Shown: positions 16,932 to 25,444 of the stretch, in pieces
Layout of the letters: each line of letters begins with the position of its first letter
Numbering within the stretch: position 1 is the stretch's first letter
Source of the DNA: Dethiosulfovibrio russensis
Lineage (GTDB): Bacteria; Synergistota; Synergistia; Synergistales; Dethiosulfovibrionaceae
Length of the DNA stretch: 64,000 nucleotides
Assembly: GCF_021568855.1 (NCBI RefSeq)
Contig: NZ_JAKGUG010000012.1
Span: 1 to 64,000 of the forward strand
Direction of reading: 5' to 3'
Notes under the pieces: model-generated
The model's database searches: none
What the model was told of the DNA's origin: nothing
Seen by the model: the letters and a program-made list of their open reading frames with translations, nothing else
Translations under genes and position numbers: made by a program

Positions 16932-18317
16932 ATGAGATACGACGCCATCATCGTCGGATCCGGTCCCGCTGGGATATTCGCGGCCATGGAGCTGGTGAAG
17001 ACAGAGAAGAAAGTCCTCATTCTGGACAAGGGGAAACTCATAAAGGATAGGATCTGCCCGATAATAGCCGGCAAGGCCACCTCCTGCATAAATTGCCCCA
17101 TCTGTAGCGTCGTCTCCGGCTGGGGAGGAGCCGGTTCCGCATCGGACGGGAAACTAACCATAACCACCGGTTTCGGGGGGAACCTGGAGGAATACATCGG
17201 TGAATCCGCCCTTCTAGAGCTGATAGAGTCGGTGGACTCCACCTTCGTGGAACACGGAGCCGATCCAAACTACTACGAGCCTAAGGGTGACATGGTCAAG
17301 GAAACCATCAGAAGAGCCGCCAGCGTAGGCATAAAGGTGCTTCCCGCAAAAATCCGACATATAGGCACGGACGCTTCCCGAGAGGTTCTTGACAACATGT
17401 ACAACACCCTCAAGGATCAATGCGACATAAAGATGAACACCTTCGTGGAAGACATCGTCGTGGAGGACGGAGAGGCAAAGGGAGTGATCCTGAAGGACGG
17501 CACAAGATACGAGGCCGACACCGTCATAGCCACCCCCGGGCGGGACGGAGCCTCCTGGCTGGAAAAGGTGGTTCGTAGGCTGGAGCTTCCTATAGCCTCC
17601 ATGCCGGTGGACATAGGGGTGAGGGTAGAGGTCCCCGACAGCGTATGTCAGGACCTGACCGAGGACTTCTACGAGGTGAAGTGCCTCTATAACACTCCGA
17701 CCTTCGACGACCGCTGCCGTACATTCTGCATGAATCCGTCGGGATACGTGGTTTCGGAGTACAACAAGGGACACGACCTAGTGACGGTGAACGGACACAG
17801 TCTAAAAAACACGAAGTCGAACAACACCAACTTCTCCATCCTGGTGACGAAGAACTTCACCCATCCGTTCCAGGATCCCATAGGCTACGCCACCCATATA
17901 GCCAGGCTAGCGAACATGTTGGCTGGAGGGGGAATATTGGTCCAGAGACTGGGCGATCTCAAGGACGGCAGAAGGTCCACCACGTCCAGGATCGATAGAG
18001 GCATGATCGAACAGACCGGATCGGCCGAACCGGGAGACCTGAGCCTGGTGCTCCCCCACAGGCATATGACCGACATAGTGGAATTCCTGGACGCACTGAA
18101 CGTCATAATGCCGGGGGTCAACCAAAACGACACGCTCCTGTACGGAGTAGAGATAAAGCTGTACTCATTGCGGATACAGCTAAATGACTCTCTGGAGGTT
18201 CCGTCCGTTAAAAATCTGTTCATGGCAGGAGACGGAGCGGGGGTAAGCAGAGGGATCATACAGGCCGCCTCCAGCGGCATCGTGGCGGCCCGATCGGCGA
18301 TAAAAGCCATGGGATAA
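16932..18317 (+). CDS. FAD-dependent dehydrogenase, COG2509 type
   Basis: 461 aa. It has an N-terminal dinucleotide-binding fold (AIIVGSGPAGIFAAMELV), a Cys-rich stretch CINCPICSVVSGWGGAGS shortly after, and a C-terminal FAD motif LFMAGDGAGVSRGIIQAASSG. This matches the uncharacterised COG2509 flavoproteins widespread in anaerobes. The physiological substrate is unknown. The cysteines near residues 48-60 could ligate a metal or take part in redox. It has its own terminator. Confidence 0.85.
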   Translation: MRYDAIIVGSGPAGIFAAMELVKTEKKVLILDKGKLIKDRICPIIAGKATSCINCPICSVVSGWGGAGSASDGKLTITTGFGGNLEEYIGESALLELIESVDSTFVEHGADPNYYEPKGDMVKETIRRAASVGIKVLPAKIRHIGTDASREVLDNMYNTLKDQCDIKMNTFVEDIVVEDGEAKGVILKDGTRYEADTVIATPGRDGASWLEKVVRRLELPIASMPVDIGVRVEVPDSVCQDLTEDFYEVKCLYNTPTFDDRCRTFCMNPSGYVVSEYNKGHDLVTVNGHSLKNTKSNNTNFSILVTKNFTHPFQDPIGYATHIARLANMLAGGGILVQRLGDLKDGRRSTTSRIDRGMIEQTGSAEPGDLSLVLPHRHMTDIVEFLDALNVIMPGVNQNDTLLYGVEIKLYSLRIQLNDSLEVPSVKNLFMAGDGAGVSRGIIQAASSGIVAARSAIKAMG

Positions 18318-18323
18318 AGGGAA

Positions 18324-18352
18324 AGGAGGTCCGTCAAGGACCTCCTCTTTTT
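18324..18352. terminator. Bidirectional terminator between the COG2509 gene and trmO
   Basis: AGGAGGTCC (18324-18332) pairs with GGACCTCCT (18338-18346), followed by a T-rich run on the plus strand. It lies three bases from the trmO stop, so it may serve both converging genes, though the minus-strand T-tract is poor. Confidence 0.8.
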
Positions 18353-18354
18353 AT

Positions 18355-18768
18355 CTAATCGTTGGATCTGCTTGTATCCACCACCGGTTTTATGTCTATC
18401 AGCGGGGTCCCATCCAGCATGTCGGGACCTCTGAAACAGATCTCCAATCCTTCTACCGAGATCACCTCCACCTCGGTCATACCTATGCCATTAGGCCGGT
18501 TCGGACTCCTGGTGGCGAATACTCCCTTCTCGCCGTCCAGCCAGTGAGCGTTAGCGGTCAGTTTCGCTCCTTCGGAACGATCGAACAGGAAGAGAAAGAT
18601 CAACCTATCACAGCAATCAAGACCTTTCATGCCCTCTCTCCATTTTTCATCGAGGACGGCCACAGCCTCCACTTCCGGCTTGAAATGGCCCTGACGGGGT
18701 ATTTCCTCTTTGCTCTTATAGGGGGATCTTATCACCCCCAAAGGCTCTATCTCGTGTTTTTCCCTCAT
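18355..18768 (-). CDS. trmO: TrmO/TsaA-like tRNA methyltransferase family protein
   Basis: 137 aa beta-barrel enzyme. TrmO N6-methylates t6A37 of tRNA. Family signatures present are GVIRSPYKS near the N-terminus, DRLIFLFLFDRSEG, and the hallmark FATRSPNRPNGIGMTEVEV. ATG 18768 has AGGAGG at eight bases and overlaps the ATPase gene stop by four bases. The partner genes are an iron-type ABC transporter; some COG1720 members occur with metal transporters, so a role other than tRNA modification is possible. Confidence 0.8.
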   Translation of the reverse strand: MREKHEIEPLGVIRSPYKSKEEIPRQGHFKPEVEAVAVLDEKWREGMKGLDCCDRLIFLFLFDRSEGAKLTANAHWLDGEKGVFATRSPNRPNGIGMTEVEVISVEGLEICFRGPDMLDGTPLIDIKPVVDTSRSND

Positions 18769-19532
18769 CTTCCGACACCTCCTGGAACGACCACGGGGAC
18801 CCCCCGATGGTCCAAAATGTCCACCTCCACGTCGTACACTTCCCTTATGGTCGAGACAGATACCTCCATCGGAGCGCAGCATCGCTCCACCTTTCCTCCC
18901 TTAAGGAAGAGACACCTGTCGGCATATCTCATGGCTCCGTTCACATCGTGTATTGTCGTCACAGCCGCCAGGCCGTGGCCGTGAACCACGTGGGCCACTA
19001 TATCCATGAGCTCGAGGCGGTTTTTCATGTCCAGGCTAGCCGTGGGCTCGTCCAACAAGAGGACCGACGGATCCTGGACCAGAGCCCTGGCCACAGCGAC
19101 CTTCTGTCTCTCCCCTCCGCTAAGCCTGTCCAGATAGCGAAGTCTGAATGGCCCCAGATCCAGAAGGGATAAGACGCTCTCCACCACGTTAAGGTCCTTA
19201 TCGGTGACGGACCAGCCGAGATGAGGCCTTCTGCCCAGGAGGACCGAATCGAACACCGTCATCCTCTGAGGCTGGGTGAACTGAGGGACGTAGCCCATGG
19301 CCCTGGCGATATCCTCCCTGGACATGGACGATACCTCCACTCCGTCAATCGAGACAACCCCCTCGTGAGGTTTCAGTATGCCGTTCAGACATCGGAGCAA
19401 GGTGGTCTTTCCTACCCCGTTAGGCCCCATGACGGCGAGCATCTCGCCGGAAGACAGGGAAAAGGAGATGTCCCTGAAAACCCAGTCCTTACCCCAACGG
19501 AAACCGAGTTTTTCGACCTTTAGCAACATCAT
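18765..19532 (-). CDS. Iron/siderophore-type ABC transporter ATP-binding protein
   Basis: 255 aa. It has Walker A GPNGVGKTT, signature LSGGERQKVAVARAL, Walker B VLLLDEPTASLD and the switch His in TTIHD. It resembles FecE/FhuC/BtuD. ATG 19532 follows GAGG; its start overlaps the permease stop and its stop overlaps trmO. With the FecCD permease and binding protein it forms one importer. Confidence 0.92.
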   Translation of the reverse strand: MMLLKVEKLGFRWGKDWVFRDISFSLSSGEMLAVMGPNGVGKTTLLRCLNGILKPHEGVVSIDGVEVSSMSREDIARAMGYVPQFTQPQRMTVFDSVLLGRRPHLGWSVTDKDLNVVESVLSLLDLGPFRLRYLDRLSGGERQKVAVARALVQDPSVLLLDEPTASLDMKNRLELMDIVAHVVHGHGLAAVTTIHDVNGAMRYADRCLFLKGGKVERCCAPMEVSVSTIREVYDVEVDILDHRGVPVVVPGGVGR

Positions 19533-20587
19533 TTTCCTCCTCTCAACAACAGCCACAGGAAGGCGGGAGCTCCCAGAAAGGAGGTCAGCACCGCCACAGG
19601 CAATACATGGGGAGATAGGATCTGCCTGGCGGCGGTGTCGGCCAGAAGCAGGAGCAACGCCCCGGCGACGGCGCTGGCGGGAACAAGATAGCGATAATCG
19701 TCCCCTATCATCCTCCTTATAGCGTGGGGACAGACCAAGCCTACGAAACCGATGACCCCCAGATAGGATACGGTTATCGAAACGATCAAGGCGGAGATCA
19801 CCAATCCTCTGAGTCTCAACCGGGAAACGTCAACCCCCAACCCCCGTGCGGTCTCGTCTCCCGCCTCTACTGCGTTGAAGTCCCAACGTCGAAGAAAGAA
19901 ATAGCCTCCGGCGGGAAGCAGGACGGCGGTCATCACGGCCAGATCCTGCCAGTCGGCCCTGGCCAGGTCCCCGAAGGTCCAGAACACTATGGCGGCCAAC
20001 TGCACGTCGTCGGCGAAGTACTGGAGAAACATTGTGCCGGCGGTGAACAAAGACCCCAGGGCCACGCCGCAGAGGACCATGGTCTCAGGAGCAGCTCCTC
20101 TCGTCGCGGATATCGCCAGGATCACCGCGGTGGCTACCATACAGAAACAAAATGCCCCGATCGCCACGATGCCGGGACCAAAGGACAGAAGCCAGTAAGG
20201 CGCTCTTTCAGACAGATTCCCTATCAACATGACCGTCAAGGCGGCACCGAAAGCTCCGGCATGGGAAAACCCCAGGGTAAAGGGAGAGCCCAGGGGATTT
20301 CTGAGAATGGCCTGCATGGCCACTCCCGACAGGGACAACCCTGCTCCGGCAACGACGGCTGCGATAGCCTGAGGGAGCCGAATGTTCCATAATATCAGGG
20401 ACTCCCTGCCCTCCGACAACCCCAGCAGCCCTCTGATAACCTGGGACACCGTCATCCCGGAGACCCCCACGGAGAGAGACAACATAAAAGCCGATAGGGT
20501 CAAAGCGATGAGCCCCAAAAGGAAAAGCCGCTTTTTTCCGGCATACTTTTTATAGGAAAGAGAGACCTCGACTCTGTCCAGATGCAT
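19529..20587 (-). CDS. FecCD-family ABC transporter permease
   Basis: 352 aa with about ten helices. It has FecCD signatures IRLPQAIAAVVAGAGLSLSGVAMQAILRNPL (residues about 69-99) and VGFVGLVCPHAIRRMIGDDYR near the C-terminus. It forms the membrane channel for an iron chelate, haem or cobalamin. It starts five bases after the binding-protein stop. Confidence 0.93.
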   Translation of the reverse strand: MHLDRVEVSLSYKKYAGKKRLFLLGLIALTLSAFMLSLSVGVSGMTVSQVIRGLLGLSEGRESLILWNIRLPQAIAAVVAGAGLSLSGVAMQAILRNPLGSPFTLGFSHAGAFGAALTVMLIGNLSERAPYWLLSFGPGIVAIGAFCFCMVATAVILAISATRGAAPETMVLCGVALGSLFTAGTMFLQYFADDVQLAAIVFWTFGDLARADWQDLAVMTAVLLPAGGYFFLRRWDFNAVEAGDETARGLGVDVSRLRLRGLVISALIVSITVSYLGVIGFVGLVCPHAIRRMIGDDYRYLVPASAVAGALLLLLADTAARQILSPHVLPVAVLTSFLGAPAFLWLLLRGGK

Positions 20588-20592
20588 GGCGG

Positions 20593-21681
20593 TTAGATCT
20601 CTCCCGGCACGAGCTTACGGAATACCTTGCCTTTAAAACAATCGTTCAAATCGGAGAAGACCGGTTCTCCGACGAGAAAAGCGTATATCTGGTCGGCCTT
20701 ATCTCCGGGATCCACGTCCTCGAATCGATCGGGAAAGAGCAACGAACCCACGAAATAAGCGTCCGCCAGGATGTTGCCGAAGTTCTGGGTATACCAGTTA
20801 TAGGGCAATACCCCGTAGATCTTGCCTTCCTCCACGGCAGAGAGCCCTCTCCACAGAGGATCATCGGCCAATTCCTTCAAAGCGCCCCCTCCGACCGCCG
20901 TTATGGTGGACAGATCGACGAAGATGAAACTCGGATCCCATTTCAACAGGGCCTCCTTGGAGACCACCGCATGTCTGGCCTTGGCCCCCTTGCCCTCTGC
21001 CGCCACGTTCGCCACTCCGGAAAACAAGAAGGGAGGATAATTAGGCTCTGTGGACAACAATCCGTGAGGACCTCTGAAAGCTATTCCTCCCACGTAGGCG
21101 GACCCCTCTATAGAAGCCCCAGCGGTCCTCGTTTTAAGGTCTTCTATGACGGATTCGAAGAAATTCACCACTTCCTTCGCCCTGTCGGAAACATCGGTCA
21201 CCTGCCCCATTATGGAGATGGACTCGTACAGTCTCCGCCTCTTTCCTGCCAGATTTCCGTAGTCCAGGGCGACGACGGGAATACCGGTCTTGGACTGGAG
21301 ACTTTCGGCTTCGTCGCCGGTGCAGCCGGTTTTGAATATCACCTGAGGGGCGGGATCCAGAGAGAGAATCAACTCCGGACTGTCGTTGCCTCTGAACTCG
21401 CCGAACAACGGCAGGGTCTTATATTCCGGTCTGGCAATGGCGTAAGGTCTAGCGTCGAAATTCTCAGTTCTCCTCTCTATGCTGTCAACCGCAACGACTT
21501 TGTCCTCCAGTCGAAGATAGGTGGCCAATCTGAGACATCCCGATCCGGAACAGATTATCCTGTCTACCTCGTCGGGGACCTCTACATCTCTACCCAATCC
21601 GTCCGTCACAGTGGCGGCGTAAGAGGTTACAGCCCAAAGCATAGAAAATAAGGCGATGGAAAAGGCTACAGTTCTTCTCAA
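20593..21681 (-). CDS. Iron-chelate-type ABC transporter substrate-binding protein
   Basis: 362 aa class III periplasmic binding protein (BtuF/FhuD/TroA-like fold). An N-terminal signal peptide ends near VTSYA-ATV; there is no lipobox, so it should be a free periplasmic protein. The first domain has IICSGSGCLRLATYL and the second FIFVDLST. Start choice: AAAGGAG abuts ATG 21690, but TTG 21681 sits nine bases downstream and begins a normal signal peptide (RRTVAFSIALF). It is the first gene of the ABC-trmO operon. The ligand cannot be told from sequence. Confidence 0.88.
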   Translation of the reverse strand: MRRTVAFSIALFSMLWAVTSYAATVTDGLGRDVEVPDEVDRIICSGSGCLRLATYLRLEDKVVAVDSIERRTENFDARPYAIARPEYKTLPLFGEFRGNDSPELILSLDPAPQVIFKTGCTGDEAESLQSKTGIPVVALDYGNLAGKRRRLYESISIMGQVTDVSDRAKEVVNFFESVIEDLKTRTAGASIEGSAYVGGIAFRGPHGLLSTEPNYPPFLFSGVANVAAEGKGAKARHAVVSKEALLKWDPSFIFVDLSTITAVGGGALKELADDPLWRGLSAVEEGKIYGVLPYNWYTQNFGNILADAYFVGSLLFPDRFEDVDPGDKADQIYAFLVGEPVFSDLNDCFKGKVFRKLVPGEI

Positions 21682-21809
21682 GTGGTACATCTCCTTTCAA
21701 AATATATCTCAGCCTACAATGATAGCACGAAAGCAAGATCTTGTAGTACCAAAAAGACGAAATCGACGATAGACTTTTAGAAGGAGACACTACAACAGTA
21801 AGGGGATGA

Positions 21810-22547
21810 ATGAAATTGAAAGAGAACAGTTTCGTATTTCGAGGCGAAGAGGTGCTTATCCCGGAGATGGATGGGATCGAACTACCTCGGGGACTTGATT
21901 ACATATCTACGGGAAAGGTCGATGGCGTGGGCACGTGGAGAGAGCTCCACGTGGAGACCGACCTGAAAGGGTGGAGGGCCGTACCTAGAAAGGGCCTGTG
22001 GGAACTGATAGGAGAGATATCCTTCGCGAAGGCCAATCGTCTCTACGCCGAGATGGATTGGCGTAAAAACAGCCGATTTTGCGGCAGATGCGGCACTCCC
22101 ATGAAGGACGGAGAGGACAACGGCCGGGTCTGTCCGAAATGCGGTTACAGAATATACCCTATAATCTCCCCCGCCGTGATAGTCGCGGTGGAGAGGGGAA
22201 ACCGTATTCTCCTGGCCCATAATTCGGCCTTTCCCTCCGGCAGGTACAGCGTCCTGGCGGGTTTCGTGGATCTGGGAGAAAGCCTGGAAGAAACCTTGAA
22301 GAGAGAGATCAGGGAGGAGGTCGGAATAGAGATATCGGACATAAGCTATTTCGACAGCCAATCGTGGCCATTTCCTAGATCACTAATGGTGGCCTTTCAG
22401 GCTCGATGGGCCTCCGGCGAGATAGAGGTCGACGGCAAGGAGATAGACAGTGCTGGCTGGTTCGCTCCCGAGGATCTTCCCGAGATCCCCGGAAGCGTCA
22501 GTGTATCACGAAGATTAATAAACGATTTTATCAGGAGAAACTCCTGA
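21810..22547 (+). CDS. nudC: NAD(H) pyrophosphatase / RNA decapping Nudix hydrolase
   Basis: 245 aa. It cleaves NAD(H) to NMN(H) and AMP and in E. coli removes NAD caps from RNA. The zinc ribbon CGRCGTPMKDG...CPKCG precedes the Nudix domain. The Nudix box is GFVDLGESLEETLKREIREE, followed by VGIEI, with the NudC SQSWPFP motif after it. The stop lies one base from the trpB stop; a small TCAGGAG/CTCCTGA hairpin covers the nudC stop but lacks a T-tract. Confidence 0.93.
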   Translation: MKLKENSFVFRGEEVLIPEMDGIELPRGLDYISTGKVDGVGTWRELHVETDLKGWRAVPRKGLWELIGEISFAKANRLYAEMDWRKNSRFCGRCGTPMKDGEDNGRVCPKCGYRIYPIISPAVIVAVERGNRILLAHNSAFPSGRYSVLAGFVDLGESLEETLKREIREEVGIEISDISYFDSQSWPFPRSLMVAFQARWASGEIEVDGKEIDSAGWFAPEDLPEIPGSVSVSRRLINDFIRRNS

Positions 22548-22548
22548 T

Positions 22549-23742
22549 CTACCTCTCCAGAGCCATGACTTGGTCCATGTCCTTGTCACCCCGGCCGGAT
22601 AGGTTGACCAGGAGGATCTCGTCGGATCCCATCCGGGGCAGCCTCTTCACAGCGTATGCCAGGGCATGGGAGCTTTCGAGAGCCGGTATTATCCCCTCGG
22701 TTCGACAGAGAAGATGGAAGGCATCGAGGGCCTCCTCATCGGTTACAGCAACGTAGGTGGCCCTGCCGCTGTCCTTGAGGTAGGAGTGTTCCGGCCCCAC
22801 ACCGGGATAGTCCAATCCGGCGGAGATAGAGTAAACCGGAGCGGGATCTCCGTTTTCGTCGGTAAGAACGTAGCTTTTGAAACCGTGTATCATTCCCGGA
22901 GCTCCTACGACGAGGGTGGCTGCGTGCTGTCCCGTCTCCAACCCTTTTCCGGCTGGTTCCACTCCCGTTATAGCAACAGAGGCATCGTCGAGAAAACCGG
23001 AAAAAAGGCCGATGGCATTGCTGCCTCCTCCGACACAGGCCACTATCTCGTCGGGTAGACGCCCCTCTCTGTCCAGAATCTGTTGTCGGGCTTCTCTGCC
23101 TATGATGCTCTGGAAGTGACGGACCATGGAAGGATAGGGAGAGGGTCCTACCGCCGATCCTAGAAGGTAGAAAGCGTCGGGATCCTCTACGTAGGCGTTC
23201 AGGGCAGCGTCCACCGCGTCTTTCAGTACTCCCTGTCCCTGGGTCACCGACACCACCTTCGCCCCTAGCAGATTCATTCGGCTGACGTTGGGAGCCTGGC
23301 GTTCCACATCCACCGCTCCCATATAGACCACGCATTCCATACCCATCAGGGCCGCCACAGTGGCGGAGGCGGTTCCGTGCATACCCGCACCGGTCTCGGC
23401 TATGAGACGGGTCTTTCCCATCCTTTTAGCCAATAGAGCCTGTCCTATGGCGTTGTTGATCTTATGGGCCCCGGTATGATTCAGGTCCTCCCTTTTAAGG
23501 AATAGGCGGCCCCCTCCAAGTTTATCTCCGAGATTAAAGCACTCGGTAATCGCGGAGGGACGTCCTACGTACTCTCTCATAAGGCGCATATATTCCCTCT
23601 CGAATTCCGGGTCCGACGAGGCCTCGAGGAAGGCCTCGGAAAGTTCCTCCAAGGGCCTCTCCAACGATTCCGGGACAAATCTTCCACCAAAAACTCCATA
23701 GTATCCTTTTTTCGCGGCGTTATCGACGGTCGTGACGGTCAT
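22549..23742 (-). CDS. trpB: Tryptophan synthase beta subunit, stand-alone
   Basis: 397 aa TrpB1-type enzyme that condenses indole with serine using PLP. The cofactor lysine is in [13 protein letters not shown], with GGGSNAIG for phosphate binding and [17 protein letters not shown]. No trpA or other trp gene adjoins it, so it probably works on salvaged indole or with TrpA encoded elsewhere. ATG 23742 follows GGAGGAG. Expression is under a Trp-codon leader peptide and attenuator (23.78-23.91 kb). Confidence 0.96.
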   Translation of the reverse strand: MTVTTVDNAAKKGYYGVFGGRFVPESLERPLEELSEAFLEASSDPEFEREYMRLMREYVGRPSAITECFNLGDKLGGGRLFLKREDLNHTGAHKINNAIGQALLAKRMGKTRLIAETGAGMHGTASATVAALMGMECVVYMGAVDVERQAPNVSRMNLLGAKVVSVTQGQGVLKDAVDAALNAYVEDPDAFYLLGSAVGPSPYPSMVRHFQSIIGREARQQILDREGRLPDEIVACVGGGSNAIGLFSGFLDDASVAITGVEPAGKGLETGQHAATLVVGAPGMIHGFKSYVLTDENGDPAPVYSISAGLDYPGVGPEHSYLKDSGRATYVAVTDEEALDAFHLLCRTEGIIPALESSHALAYAVKRLPRMGSDEILLVNLSGRGDKDMDQVMALER

Positions 23743-23780
23743 TTAAATCTCCTCCATATCTCTAAATTTTGGATCCGAAT

Positions 23781-23820
23781 AAAGAAAGGGCCGCTCCCCC
23801 GATCAGAGGGGCGCGGCCCT
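23781..23820 (-). terminator. Second hairpin in the trpB leader
   Basis: On the minus strand, AGGGCCGC (23813-23820) pairs with GCGGCCCT (23787-23794), with an inner CCCC/GGGG stem, followed by TTCTTT. It lies just downstream of the attenuator, 39 bases before the trpB start. It would be a second terminator or, if its imperfect T-tract is weak, a stabilising stem. Confidence 0.7.
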
Positions 23821-23826
23821 TAAATG

Positions 23827-23882
23827 AAAAGCCGCGGCAGCATCTGCCACCGCGGCTGAAAGCACAGCCTGAGACGCGGTGG
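23827..23882 (-). promoter_or_regulatory. trpB attenuator: alternative antiterminator and terminator hairpins
   Basis: Terminator 3:4 (minus strand): CCGCGGC/GCCGCGG-type stem between 23850-23856 and 23831-23837, followed by TTTT (23827-23830). Antiterminator 2:3: CCACCGCG (23875-23882) pairs with CGCGGTGG (23847-23854), eight perfect pairs that consume the left arm of the terminator. Together with the 1:2 palindrome at 23878-23895 this is the complete set of competing stems of a Trp attenuator. Confidence 0.85.
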
Positions 23883-23884
23883 AC

Positions 23885-23911
23885 CTAGGTCCACCACCAC
23901 CAGCAAAGCAT
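23885..23911 (-). CDS. trpL: Trp operon leader peptide MLCWWWWT
   Basis: ATG 23911 to TAG 23885 encodes eight residues with four consecutive Trp codons, which is essentially diagnostic of tryptophan-controlled attenuation. The stop codon lies in the middle of a perfect 18-base palindrome (GGTGGACC/GGTCCACC, 23878-23895), the 1:2 pause hairpin. Ribosome stalling at the Trp codons would free segment 2 to form the antiterminator with segment 3, allowing trpB transcription when Trp-tRNA is scarce. No good Shine-Dalgarno sequence was seen directly upstream, as the leader is short. Confidence 0.92.
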   Translation of the reverse strand: MLCWWWWT

Positions 23912-23974
23912 CGAATTGTCAGTCATGGGTTTAGAGTACATAGCCTTCCACGGCCCTTCGATGAATTTTGAAGT

Positions 23975-24003
23975 ATGATACACCTCTTCAATCCTCCGGT
24001 CAA
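23975..24003 (-). promoter_or_regulatory. Promoter of the trpL-trpB transcript
   Basis: TTGACC (23998-24003), 17-base spacer, TATCAT (23975-23980), just beyond the end of the MFS gene. Transcription would start near 23968, giving a leader of about 225 bases before trpB. Confidence 0.75.
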
Positions 24004-24013
24004 CGGGAGAAAA

Positions 24014-25267
24014 TCAAATCAGCCCCTTTTCCCTGTATATCGGCTCAGCCAGACTCCAGAGGAGATCGCCCCTCTTGAGCAGGACCAACCCTATCAGGAG
24101 ACAGACCGCCCCTCCGATGGCCAAGGTAACCCTGGCTCCGATGAAAGAGGCCACCGTCCCTGCCACGAGGCTTCCGATAGGGGCGGTCCCCGTCAGGGAA
24201 ACAACGTAAAAGGACATAACCCTGCTCCTCTTGTCCTCGTCCACCAAGGTCTGTATCACAGTGTTCCCCGCCACCAAAACCGACACCATGCCGAACCCCA
24301 CCGCGACTATAAGCAATATCGACATAGGAGCCCATAGGGAAAGGGAGAAAGCGGCCAAGGAAATGCCAAAGAAAGAGAGAGATATGGCCATAACCCTCAT
24401 GAGCCCAACCGGGGTCTTCCTGACGGCCAGCCTTATCGATCCGGCCAGGGCTCCGAGCCCGGACGCACCGGTCAACAGACCGAGAAGAGTGGGACCGCCG
24501 TGTAGGATCTCCTTGGCGAATATAGGCAAAAGGACCAGATAGGGCAAACCGGCGAAGCTCAGTAAAGCCAGGGATATCAGGACGTCCCTTATGGGAAGAA
24601 AGGAACGGACGTAACTGATGCCTGAGAAGAATCCCTCCCAAAAGGGTTCCCGCTCCCGAGAGACCTCCTGAGGACGCAAACGAAGAGCCATCAAAGCCGC
24701 CAAGGTGGCCAGATAACAGGCGCTGTTTATACCGAAACATATCCCCTCTCCGAAGGCGGCTATGCAAAACCCCGCTACCGATGGACCTATCAGTCGGGCT
24801 ACGTTGAACAGAGAGGAGTTGAGCGCCACGGCGTTTCCCAGGTCCTCAGGCCGATCCACGAGCTGAATGACGAAGGTCTGACGGGCCGGGAGCTCGAAAG
24901 CGTTCACTACCCCCAACAAAACCCCTAACGCCAAAACATGTATGTAATTGACGGCTCCTGTAAGGGTCAGTCCGGCAAGAACCCCGGCGTGAACCATGCA
25001 AAGGGTCTGGCAGATCACCATCAGACGTTTCAGATCCCAGCGTTCCATCAAGACCCCCGCAAATGTCGAAAGAAAAAGCAGCGGGATCTGACTGGCGAAA
25101 TCCACGGCCCCTAACAAAAAGGCCGAGTCTGTCAAACGATATACCAGCCAACCCATAGCGACCCTTTGAATCCAAAATCCCGTCAAGGAAATGCCCTGAC
25201 CTGTGAAAAAAAGCCTGTAATTCCTTGACCCAAGGGCGGAAAATGCCCCTATCTTCACCAAAGACAT
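24014..25267 (-). CDS. Major facilitator superfamily exporter (MFS_3/EntS-like)
   Basis: 417 aa with twelve predicted helices. It starts FSALGSRNYRLFFTGQGISLTGFWIQRVAMGWLVYRLT, typical of the EntS/multidrug branch of MFS exporters, whose loop 2-3 motif is represented by GVLMERWDLKRLM. ATG 25267 is six bases after GGGGGA. The substrate is unknown; EntS relatives export siderophores or drugs, but no siderophore genes are nearby. Confidence 0.85.
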   Translation of the reverse strand: MSLVKIGAFSALGSRNYRLFFTGQGISLTGFWIQRVAMGWLVYRLTDSAFLLGAVDFASQIPLLFLSTFAGVLMERWDLKRLMVICQTLCMVHAGVLAGLTLTGAVNYIHVLALGVLLGVVNAFELPARQTFVIQLVDRPEDLGNAVALNSSLFNVARLIGPSVAGFCIAAFGEGICFGINSACYLATLAALMALRLRPQEVSREREPFWEGFFSGISYVRSFLPIRDVLISLALLSFAGLPYLVLLPIFAKEILHGGPTLLGLLTGASGLGALAGSIRLAVRKTPVGLMRVMAISLSFFGISLAAFSLSLWAPMSILLIVAVGFGMVSVLVAGNTVIQTLVDEDKRSRVMSFYVVSLTGTAPIGSLVAGTVASFIGARVTLAIGGAVCLLIGLVLLKRGDLLWSLAEPIYREKGLI

Positions 25268-25307
25268 CAAGATTCCCCCAATCTCGATTATCAAGCCAGA
25301 ACATGAT

Positions 25308-25336
25308 AGCATAAAATGGATCCATACATTCGTCAA
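25308..25336 (-). promoter_or_regulatory. Predicted promoter of the MFS gene
   Basis: TTGACG (25331-25336), 17-base spacer, TATGCT (25308-25313), 40 bases before ATG 25267. It also argues against longer upstream starts. Confidence 0.6.
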
Positions 25337-25444
25337 AAGACGAAACTAGCCACAACAGGACAAAAAAGCAGATGATCCCATGCATGACCTCTTCCATTCC
25401 TGATGATAGGATTTTCCCAGATCCTCAGGTTGGGAAGTGATCGT

